Shown here piece after piece: positions 1 through 5,778 of a stretch of DNA of 6,106 nt (position 1 is the first letter of the stretch; the number at the start of each line of letters is the position of its first letter). Location of the stretch: contig JASGCF010000208.1 in assembly GCA_030054275.1 (NCBI GenBank), positions 1 through 6,106 of the forward strand. The letters run 5' to 3'. The notes beneath the pieces were generated by a model. The model worked only from the letters and a program-made list of their open reading frames with translations, was not told the origin of the DNA and did not search any database. Position numbers and translations under genes: made by a program. Origin of the DNA: Limnohabitans sp. GTDB lineage: Bacteria > Planctomycetota > Phycisphaerae > Phycisphaerales > SM1A02.

Positions 1-1
1 G

Positions 2-619
2 CCGCGCGCAGGACGACCACGCGCTTCGTTCGATGTGACCTTTCCACAAGGAATCGTGTGGGGCCTCGCTGGCTGCTTCGGCGCGTTCGCGGCAAGTCTT
101 GTCACCGAACGCGCGCGCGGCACACTTGATCGCTTGCGCCTCGCACCGATCACCGCGTTTCACTTGATTTCAGGGAAAGCGATCGCATGCCTCGTCGCTG
201 GGCTTCTTGTGCAAGCCTTGGTGTTCGCCGTCGCAGTGACATTCTTCGGCTCGCAGATCGCGCAACCCGCGATGCTCATCGTCGCGTGCTTCGCATCGTC
301 GTTTGCGTTCGCGGGACTTGCGATGGCGCTCGCCGCGTTCTGCCGCACCGAAGCGGAAGCAAACGGCGCTGGCCGCGGCGCGATTCTTATTCTCGCCCTC
401 ATCGGCGGCGGCACGATTCCGCTCTTCTTTATGCCGCCTTTCCTGCGCACCCTCAGTTACGGCAGCCCGTTCCGTTGGGCGGTCGCCGCGATCGAAGGCC
501 CGTTCTGGCGCGACACACCCGTGTCGGAGCAGGTCGTGCCGCTGGTGGTTCTGATCGCAACCGGCTTCCTTGGTTGGATCATCGGCGCGCGCGCGTTGTG
601 GCGACCGTTTGCGCGATGA
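2..619 (+). CDS. ABC-2 type transporter permease, 3' part (5' end outside window)
   Basis: Membrane subunit of an ABC-2 family exporter; it would pair with an ATPase encoded outside the window. The frame is open from base 2 to the TGA at 617-619, giving 205 residues. The GTG at 35 lies inside the conserved run FDVTFPQGIVWG, so it is an internal Val and the gene starts upstream. Visible in order: a hydrophobic segment (about residues 17-34 of the partial), the cytoplasmic motif TERARGTLDRLRLAPIT just after it, hydrophobic segments near 59-80, 90-112, 127-143 and 178-196, and a late SPFRWAVAAIEGPFWR motif, which matches the SPVKWA..ALEGAIWR-type motif of NatB/Drr-like permeases. This subfamily differs from the GldF-like permease downstream, so the two probably serve different transporters. 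The substrate cannot be told. The family is clear; membership in the downstream operon is doubtful given the 117-base gap. Confidence 0.88.
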   Translation, partial: PRAGRPRASFDVTFPQGIVWGLAGCFGAFAASLVTERARGTLDRLRLAPITAFHLISGKAIACLVAGLLVQALVFAVAVTFFGSQIAQPAMLIVACFASSFAFAGLAMALAAFCRTEAEANGAGRGAILILALIGGGTIPLFFMPPFLRTLSYGSPFRWAVAAIEGPFWRDTPVSEQVVPLVVLIATGFLGWIIGARALWRPFAR

Positions 620-684
620 GCGCAATTCGTTGGCCGCAACCGGACGCGTTTCCAGAAGGTAGGATTGCCCCTTTCCGCGGGCCC

Positions 685-716
685 CGGCGAGACGGATTCT
701 CCCGCCCTTCTCGCCG
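685..716 (+). other. Inverted repeat / hairpin between the permease gene and the ATPase gene
   Basis: CGGCGAGA (685-692) is exactly complementary to TCTCGCCG (709-716), an 8-bp stem with a 16-base loop. The loop can form an inner 3-bp CGG/CCG helix (693-695 with 702-704). No T-run follows, so it does not look like a standard intrinsic terminator. It ends 10 bases before the ribosome binding site of the ATPase gene. It could end or attenuate transcription from the permease gene, shape the leader of the ATPase operon, or be chance in GC-rich DNA. Confidence 0.35.
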
Positions 717-726
717 CGCGGTCGAT

Positions 727-731
727 GGAGA
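727..731 (+). promoter_or_regulatory. Ribosome binding site deciding the ATPase start
   Basis: GGAGA lies 5 bases before the ATG at 737. It supports 737 over two in-frame upstream alternatives: the ATG at 725, which has no good Shine-Dalgarno sequence, and the TTG at 665, which would add 24 residues unlike the usual N-terminus of the family. Confidence 0.65.
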
Positions 732-736
732 CGAAT

Positions 737-1522
737 ATGGCAGCCGTCCCGAAAATTGTCGCTGAGAAACTCGAGAAGAGATTCGGACACATCCACGCCG
801 TGCGAGGCATCGACCTTGAGGTCCCCGCTGGGCAAGTGCTCGGTTTCCTCGGGCCAAACGGCGCAGGCAAGTCAACCACCATGCGCATGATCACGGGCTT
901 CCTCGAGCCTTCGGGCGGTCGCGTGAAACTCGACGGAATCGACATCGCTGAAGATCCGATCGCCGCCAAGCGCACCTTCGGATATCTCCCTGAAGGCGCG
1001 CCCGCGTACCCCGACATGACCGTCGAAGAGTTCCTCGCGTTTATCGCTGCAGCACGCGGATTTCGCGGCGCCGATGCGAAGTCACGCGTCGAGCGCGCGA
1101 TTGGTCGCGTCAACCTGCAAGGCGTGCGCAAGCAGGCCTTCGAGACGCTTTCAAAGGGCTACAAGCGCCGCACGGGCCTCGCGCAAGCGCTGCTCCATGA
1201 CCCGGGCATCCTCATCCTCGACGAGCCGACCGACGGCCTCGACCCGAACCAGAAGTTTGAGGTGCGCGAACTCATCAAGGAACTCGGCGGCGATCGCGCG
1301 ATCGTGCTCTCGACGCACATCTTGGAAGAAGTCGAAGCCGTGTGCACGCGCGCGGTTGTGATCAACAAAGGGACGATCGTGTTCGACGGCACTCCCGCCG
1401 AGATGGAATCGCGCGCGCCGCGCGACGCGACGAAAAACCGCATGGATGCAGCGTTCCGCGCGATGACAACAGGTGACGTGGCCGATGGCGCTGCTGCACG
1501 CACGAAGGGAGGACGGCGATGA
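737..1522 (+). CDS. gldA: ABC transporter ATP-binding protein, GldA-like
   Basis: Cytoplasmic ATPase that would power the ABC-2 permease encoded next to it. The 261-residue reading has every nucleotide-binding-domain motif: Walker A GPNGAGKST (39-47), Q-loop region GYLPE (82-86) with Glu where many ABC proteins have Gln, signature LSKGYKRR (138-145) in place of LSGGQ, Walker B ILILDE (158-163), D-loop GLDP (167-170) and switch His in STHILEE (His194). The GYLPE, LSKGY and GLDPNQ variants are typical of ATPases partnered with ABC-2 exporters, including GldA. After about residue 215 comes the usual short C-terminal extension, here poorly conserved and ending in basic residues. The ATG at 737 has a GGAGA five bases upstream. 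The stop overlaps the start of the permease gene by ATGA (1519-1522), indicating translational coupling. The symbol is a family-level label; a role in gliding is not implied. ATPase function is very sure, substrate unknown. Confidence 0.93.
   Translation: MAAVPKIVAEKLEKRFGHIHAVRGIDLEVPAGQVLGFLGPNGAGKSTTMRMITGFLEPSGGRVKLDGIDIAEDPIAAKRTFGYLPEGAPAYPDMTVEEFLAFIAAARGFRGADAKSRVERAIGRVNLQGVRKQAFETLSKGYKRRTGLAQALLHDPGILILDEPTDGLDPNQKFEVRELIKELGGDRAIVLSTHILEEVEAVCTRAVVINKGTIVFDGTPAEMESRAPRDATKNRMDAAFRAMTTGDVADGAAARTKGGRR
1505..1513 (+). promoter_or_regulatory. Strong ribosome binding site of the GldF-like gene
   Basis: AAGGGAGGA sits inside the last codons of the ATPase gene, 5 bases before the ATG at 1519. 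Together with the ATGA stop/start overlap it supports efficient coupled translation of ATPase and permease. Confidence 0.75.
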
Positions 1523-2292
1523 GCACGACGAACTCCACCACCGGCACACTCACCGCGCTACAACGCATCATCGTCGTGTTCCGCCGCGAGTTCCGCTCGT
1601 ACTTCCAAACGCCGCTCGCGGCCGTCTTCTTGGTGATCTTCCTCTTCCTCGCAGGACTCTTCGCCTTCAACATCGGCGGCTTCTACGAGCGCAACCAGTC
1701 CGACTTGCGGCCGTTCTTCCAGTTTCACCCGTGGCTCTATGTGTTTCTCGTGCCCGCCGTTTCGATGCGGCTTTGGGCGGAAGAACGCCGCACGGGCACG
1801 ATCGAACTCATCATGACGCTCCCCTTCGGCGTGGCCGATCTCGTGATCGGCAAGTTCCTCGCAGCGTGGGCGTTCACGACGGTCGCACTGCTCCTCACCT
1901 TCCCGATGTGGATCACGGTGTCGTGGCTCGGAAACCCCGATCACGGCACGATCATCGTTGCGTATCTCGCAAGCGCGCTCTTGGCGGGCGCGTTCCTCGC
2001 GGTCGGCGCATTTCTCTCGGCGCTCACGAAGAATCAAGTGATCGCGTTTGTGTTGTGCGCGGTCGCGTGCTTCGTGCTGCTGCTTGCCGGGTTCCCCGCG
2101 GTGCTCGACTTCATTCGCGGTTGGGCACCGCGCGGCGCGGTCGAGGGCCTCGCGTCGACCAGCGCCCTCACCCACTACGAATCGATGATGCGCGGCGTGA
2201 TTGATTTCCGCGATGTCCTCTACTTCGCGCTCGTGATGATCGCGTTCCTCGTCCTCAACATGTTCGCGATCGACTGGAAGAAGTCGGACTGA
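1519..2292 (+). CDS. gldF: ABC-2 type permease, GldF-like
   Basis: Integral membrane subunit forming the transport path of the exporter energised by the ATPase encoded just before it. The 257 residues show about six hydrophobic segments, near 33-51, 66-84, 113-137, 145-168, 174-192 and 233-251. The N-terminal RREFRSYFQTPLAAVF resembles the opening of GldF/NosY-type permeases (RKELxxYFxSPxAY). The loop after the second segment carries the family hallmark RLWAEERRTGTIELIMTLP (84-102), which corresponds to the coupling region facing the ATPase. The length is close to that of the family. The start is fixed by the strong Shine-Dalgarno sequence at 1505-1513 and the ATGA overlap with the ATPase stop. 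The TGA at 2290-2292 is followed by a 38-base gap to the GldG-like gene. NosY-type permeases are close relatives, but the GldG-like neighbour favours the Gld assignment. Confidence 0.9.
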   Translation: MSTTNSTTGTLTALQRIIVVFRREFRSYFQTPLAAVFLVIFLFLAGLFAFNIGGFYERNQSDLRPFFQFHPWLYVFLVPAVSMRLWAEERRTGTIELIMTLPFGVADLVIGKFLAAWAFTTVALLLTFPMWITVSWLGNPDHGTIIVAYLASALLAGAFLAVGAFLSALTKNQVIAFVLCAVACFVLLLAGFPAVLDFIRGWAPRGAVEGLASTSALTHYESMMRGVIDFRDVLYFALVMIAFLVLNMFAIDWKKSD

Positions 2293-2330
2293 TCGCCGCT
2301 CGCGTGACCGAAAGTTCTACGGGATTCCCA

Positions 2331-4211
2331 ATGGCTGTGAAAGAGAAACGCCGTTCGACACTGCTCGCGACCGTCGGCATCCTCGTTGCGCTCGTCGCAA
2401 CGAACACCGCCGCGTGGTTTGTCTTGCGCGGTGCGCGCATCGATGTCACCGAAGAGAAGCTCTACACGATTTCGCCAGGTGTCCATGAACTCGTGCGATC
2501 GCTGCCCGAGCCGGTGAAACTCGACTTCTACTGGACGCGCGAACAGGGCGCCGACCTTCCCACCGTGCGCGCCTACGCGCAGCGCGTGCAGGAATTCCTC
2601 GAAGAAATCGCAGGTGCGAGCGACGGCATGCTCGACCTCCGCGTGATCGATCCCGAGCCCTTCAGCGAAACCGAAGACATGGCGCGCGCCGCGGGCATCA
2701 CGCCGCGCACACTCGACACGACCGGTCGCGTGCTGATGTTCGGCCTCGCCGTGCGCGGACCGACCGACAAGGTCGAAGCGATTCCGTTTCTCGATCCCGC
2801 GCAAGAGCCGTTTCTTGAATACGAAATCGCGCGCCGCATTCTTTCGGTCGGTCGCGACAAGAAGTCGGTGGTCGCGGTGCTCTCGACGATTCCCGAAGAG
2901 AAGCCGTTCAACCCGCGCAATCCGATGGCGCAGGGCGGCAAGAACATTCTCTTCCAGCAGCTTGATCTTCTCTATGACGTGAAGCGACTCGATCTCGCCG
3001 CGCCGAGCATCCCGCAGGATGCCGGCGCCCTCGTGGTGATTCAGCCGCGCATGCTGAGTGAAGCCGCGCTCAAGACGATCGACGCGTGGGCCGTGTCGGG
3101 CAAGCCGCTCATCGTCTTTGCCGATCCCTGGTGCGAGGCCGACCCCGAGGCGCGCAACATGGACTTCGGCTCGACCGGCGCGGGCACCGCGTACGACCTC
3201 GGGCCGATCCTCGCGCAATGGGGCGTCAACATCGACAAGGAAAACGCGGTCGCCGACCTCGGCTTCGCCACGCGCATCATGTACCGCACGCAGGGCGGAC
3301 AAGTGATGGAGATGTCGCACCCCGCGTGGCTTTCGATGCGCAAGGAGGCGCTTGCCGCGGAGGACCCCGTCACCGCGCCACTCGCGCAGATGAACCTGAA
3401 GGGCGCGGGCGCGATCGTGAAGTCGCCGACGGCAAAAACGACGGTCGATCCGGTCATCTCAAGCACGAAGGATGTGCAGATGATCCAAACGCTCAAACTC
3501 GGCTTCTTCGGCGAGGTCGACCGCCTCGTGCGCGATTTCAAGAGCCTCGGCACACCGATGGCAATCGCCGTGCGCATCAAGGGTGAAATCGAAAGCGCGT
3601 ATCCGTCGGCCGACGGCGCGCGCGCGAAGGGCAACGCGAACATTCTGCTCGTCGCCGATGCAGACATGGTGATGGACGACACGACATGGCTTTCGGTCGA
3701 TCAACAATCGGGCGAAGCGCGGCAGATTGCCGACAACGGCCTCTTCGTCTTCAACGCACTCGAACAAGCGACCGGAGATCGCATGTTGTCGGGCCTCAAA
3801 TCGCGCGGGCGCTACCAGCGGCCCTTCGATCGCGTCGAGCAACTCCGCAAAGATGCCGAGAGCCGTTACCTCGTCGAAGAGCAGCAACTCGAGGACGAGA
3901 TCAAGAAGTCGGAGATGCGCATCAACGAACTGCAGCGTGAGCGCGGCGGCGCGGGTGCTGGCGTCGATGCAAGCGGCATGCTTGTCCTCACGCCTGAACA
4001 AGTCGAAGAACTCAAGAAACTCGAGTCGACGCAGATCGACGCACGCAAGAAACTCCGCGAAGTGCAGCGCTCGCTGCGCGCGGACATCGAGAAGACCGGC
4101 ACCGCGCTGATGGTGCTGAACGTCGTCGCGTGGCCGCTCGTGGTTGCATTCGTCGCGACGATGTGGATCTCGGTGCGCTACAGCCGCCAGCGCGGAGGTG
4201 CGAAGTCATGA
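2331..4211 (+). CDS. gldG: GldG-family ABC transporter auxiliary membrane protein
   Basis: Accessory component of the Gld-type exporter, anchored in the membrane at both ends with a large soluble part probably outside the cytoplasm. In the 626-residue reading a basic N-terminus (VKEKRR) precedes a membrane segment (about 11-32), then the family motif RIDVTEEKLYTIS (36-48). Next comes the ABC-transporter-auxiliary (GldG) domain, with FLEYE at 161-165 and a strand-turn KPLIVFADPW at 258-267. Residues about 503-590 are Glu/Lys/Arg/Gln-rich and heptad-like, split by a Gly/Ala linker, so a coiled-coil hairpin is likely. A final membrane segment spans about 592-613 with a basic tail. The ATG at 2331 has a weak GGGA six bases upstream. 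An in-frame GTG at 2304 would add nine residues but has no ribosome binding site. The stop overlaps the DUF4340 gene by ATGA. The biochemical role of GldG is not established; an adaptor or substrate-handling role is inference. Confidence 0.88.
   Translation: MAVKEKRRSTLLATVGILVALVATNTAAWFVLRGARIDVTEEKLYTISPGVHELVRSLPEPVKLDFYWTREQGADLPTVRAYAQRVQEFLEEIAGASDGMLDLRVIDPEPFSETEDMARAAGITPRTLDTTGRVLMFGLAVRGPTDKVEAIPFLDPAQEPFLEYEIARRILSVGRDKKSVVAVLSTIPEEKPFNPRNPMAQGGKNILFQQLDLLYDVKRLDLAAPSIPQDAGALVVIQPRMLSEAALKTIDAWAVSGKPLIVFADPWCEADPEARNMDFGSTGAGTAYDLGPILAQWGVNIDKENAVADLGFATRIMYRTQGGQVMEMSHPAWLSMRKEALAAEDPVTAPLAQMNLKGAGAIVKSPTAKTTVDPVISSTKDVQMIQTLKLGFFGEVDRLVRDFKSLGTPMAIAVRIKGEIESAYPSADGARAKGNANILLVADADMVMDDTTWLSVDQQSGEARQIADNGLFVFNALEQATGDRMLSGLKSRGRYQRPFDRVEQLRKDAESRYLVEEQQLEDEIKKSEMRINELQRERGGAGAGVDASGMLVLTPEQVEELKKLESTQIDARKKLREVQRSLRADIEKTGTALMVLNVVAWPLVVAFVATMWISVRYSRQRGGAKS
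4194..4199 (+). promoter_or_regulatory. Strong ribosome binding site of the DUF4340 gene
   Basis: GGAGGT lies 8 bases before the ATG at 4208, within the end of the GldG-like gene. It decides the start: an in-frame GTG at 4130 would overlap the upstream gene by about 80 bases and add a 26-residue stretch that is an out-of-frame reading of GldG codons. Confidence 0.75.
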
Positions 4212-5359
4212 AGTCGAAGCAGCTTGCTGTCATCGTTGCGCTCGCCGCCGTCAGCGTCGGCGGCGCGTATCTCGCGCTTTCGAAAGGCCGCAGCTCATGG
4301 GAAAAAGTCGTGCGCGGCGAGCCGTTCCTGCCGACGATCACCGACCTTGCGCCGAACCTTGTGAAGATCGAACTGATGCGCGGGAAGGATCGCCGCGAGC
4401 TGCGCAAGGATGGTGATACGTGGATCCTCGTCACGAGCGACGGCTACCCCGTGCGCTTTGAAGAAGTGAAAGGCTTGGTCGCAGGTCTTTCGAGCCTCAA
4501 GACCGACGATCGCATGACGGCGAAAAAGGAACGCCACGGCGAACTCGCGCTCGCGTGGAGCGACACAACGCCTGACACAACAACCGACGAATCGGGCCGC
4601 GGCGCGCGCGTGCGACTGTTCACCTCGACCGACGAAGGCGCCACGCCAGAAGTCGACATCGTGCTCGGCGAAGAGCGCGCCAATCCGCGCGCCCAGTTTG
4701 TGCGGCGCTTCTCGGAAGATCAGTGCTGGCGCGTGCTCGGCTCGGTGCTTGTCGACATCGAGCCGCGACGCTGGGTCGAGGCCGAACTCCTGTCGATACC
4801 CGATGGTGAAGTGCGCGGCGTCACCTTCAACGGGCTCACGCTTGTTGGAACCGAAGACGCCGATGGTCGCGTGACCTACGCGGCGGCAGAACCTGCATCG
4901 CCGCTTGCGGCGCCCGGAACATTCGAGTGGACGGAGGCCCGCAAAGAGGTCGCGATCCGCACGCTACCGAACTGGCTCGCGCGGCTTGAACTGGATGATG
5001 TGCGTCGCCAGAAGGTCGTAACGCCCGATCCGGTGCTCAGCGCGTCGTTCGACATGGTGCGCGGCACGCTCAAGGTGAACGCCGTTCGCGACGGCGACAG
5101 CGTGTGGATCTCGTTTGAAGCAGCGCCCAAGGAAGGCGCCCCGAGCGCCGACGAGATCAACGCGAAGAAGAAGTACCCCGGCGACCCGTTCATCCCCGAC
5201 TGGAAGGCGTTCGCAGCGAAGCACGCCGGTTGGGAGTACAAGTTGCCGGGCTGGAAACTCAACTCGCTTGAAGAGGCCGCGAAAGTGGCGGACGAGAGCG
5301 ACAGTGCAGAGCCCGCCGACCCGAACCAACCGACGCGCATCCCAAGCGCGCGGGATTGA
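4208..5359 (+). CDS. DUF4340 domain-containing membrane-anchored protein
   Basis: Probable accessory protein of the Gld-type exporter; DUF4340 proteins have no established biochemical function but often follow GldG-like genes. The 383-residue protein starts MKSKQ and has one hydrophobic segment (about 6-25), likely an uncleaved anchor, with the rest outside the cytoplasm. From about residue 45 it shows the DUF4340 pattern: VKIELMRGKDRRELRKDGD (52-70), WILVTSDGYPV (72-82), then repeated short beta-rich units in which charged strands alternate with W/G turns. A Thr/Asp-rich stretch (DTTPDTTTDES, 119-129) looks like a surface loop. The C-terminus after about residue 360 is acidic and Pro/Ser-rich, probably disordered. 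The start is set by GGAGGT at 4194-4199 and by the ATGA overlap with the GldG-like stop, so the two proteins are probably made together. No catalytic motif is recognisable. Family assignment is from pattern recognition and gene context. Confidence 0.82.
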   Translation: MKSKQLAVIVALAAVSVGGAYLALSKGRSSWEKVVRGEPFLPTITDLAPNLVKIELMRGKDRRELRKDGDTWILVTSDGYPVRFEEVKGLVAGLSSLKTDDRMTAKKERHGELALAWSDTTPDTTTDESGRGARVRLFTSTDEGATPEVDIVLGEERANPRAQFVRRFSEDQCWRVLGSVLVDIEPRRWVEAELLSIPDGEVRGVTFNGLTLVGTEDADGRVTYAAAEPASPLAAPGTFEWTEARKEVAIRTLPNWLARLELDDVRRQKVVTPDPVLSASFDMVRGTLKVNAVRDGDSVWISFEAAPKEGAPSADEINAKKKYPGDPFIPDWKAFAAKHAGWEYKLPGWKLNSLEEAAKVADESDSAEPADPNQPTRIPSARD

Positions 5360-5723
5360 GGTCGCGCGTGGCACCAAACCGCGCACCGATGGCTGAAGCG
5401 CTCCCGCGGATCGGGTGGATCGAACATTCCCGTGACGCGCGCGGCGTGCGCGTGGCGGGCAGGCGCGATGCTGTGAGCCCGCGCGTTTCTGCGGCGGAAC
5501 TCGATCGTTTGGCGTGGTTGTTGGATGAAGCAGGCAAGGGCCTTCGCGGAAATGTGCGCGGCGGACCTGACCCGTCACCTCCATCGCGGCTCCGATATCT
5601 CTGTTCGCGCATCAAGGCGGCAAAGTCCATCGCGGCGCTGCTCGCGCTCGCCGCTGCGACCGCCGTGATTTCTCAATTTGCCACGAAGTCGTCACATGAC
5701 CTCGCATCAAACGGATCTCTCGC

Positions 5724-5745
5724 CGCCCGCGGGATGCCCGCGGCG
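5724..5745 (+). other. GC-rich hairpin upstream of the lectin gene
   Basis: CCGCGGG (5727-5733) and CCCGCGG (5737-5743) are perfectly complementary around a 3-base ATG loop. Allowing one bulged C at 5726, the stem extends by two more pairs (5724-5725 with 5744-5745). No T-run follows. It lies 19 bases before the lectin ribosome binding site, where it could block read-through, affect leader stability or act as a weak terminator of the upstream operon. GC-rich DNA makes short perfect stems fairly common, so function is uncertain. Confidence 0.4.
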
Positions 5746-5764
5746 TTCGATTCGTCCCGAAGCA

Positions 5765-5770
5765 GAGGAG
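5765..5770 (+). promoter_or_regulatory. Ribosome binding site of the lectin-like gene
   Basis: GAGGAG lies 8 bases before the ATG at 5779, and the protein from that ATG begins with a textbook signal peptide. This is the main argument that translation starts here rather than far upstream in the same open frame. Confidence 0.7.
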
Positions 5771-5778
5771 ATGGTGCG

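Larger units (their letters stand above)
5360..5778 (+). other. 419 bases without a recognised gene; one frame open throughout and continuous with the lectin gene
   Basis: No known gene is recognised here. One forward frame has no stop anywhere and joins the lectin gene in frame; the other two forward frames are broken several times. The best start is the GTG at 5368, with GAGGT (5358-5362) overlapping the DUF4340 stop five bases before it; an ATG at 5389 has no ribosome binding site. Read from 5368, the 137 codons give a charged N-terminus, a helix-like stretch AAELDRLAWLLDEAGKGLRG (42-61), a basic run, and a hydrophobic segment (about 87-105) preceded by SRIKAAK, so a single-pass membrane segment is possible. 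Hand count for 5401-5760 gives 82 of 120 codons ending in G or C, which is coding-compatible but not decisive. It may be an N-terminal extension of the lectin protein, a decayed small gene, or untranslated leader that is open by chance. No convincing promoter was found. Confidence 0.35.

Noticed and set aside
630..665. Possible promoter with TTGGCC (630-635) and TAGGAT (660-665)
   Set aside because: The spacing is 24 bases, far from the 16-18 expected of a sigma-70-type promoter.
665..736. TTG start extending the ATPase by 24 residues
   Set aside because: Would add sequence unlike family N-termini; the ATG at 737 has a well-spaced GGAGA.
170..835. 221-residue minus-strand open frame
   Set aside because: Arg/Glu-rich composition without any fold or motif; it lies opposite the permease and ATPase genes, both of which have clear family motifs.
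2304..2330. GTG start for the GldG-like protein
   Set aside because: No Shine-Dalgarno sequence before it; the ATG at 2331 has GGGA at suitable spacing and a basic N-terminus leading into the membrane segment.
2220..3320. 366-residue minus-strand open frame
   Set aside because: Long but opposite the well-supported GldG-like gene; His/Arg/Glu-rich low-quality protein typical of antisense frames in GC-rich coding DNA.
4964..5584. 206-residue minus-strand open frame across the DUF4340 3' end
   Set aside because: Arg-rich, no recognisable motif, overlaps a supported gene; considered because it partly fills the 5360-5778 gap, but nothing in it looks like a protein.
5259..5630. 123-residue minus-strand open frame in the gap
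   Set aside because: Arg/Ser/Pro-rich with no hydrophobic core or motif, and about 100 bases lie under the DUF4340 gene.
5691..5700. Small palindrome GTCA-CA-TGAC
   Set aside because: Four-base arms are too short to distinguish from chance, and no promoter element is placed around it.
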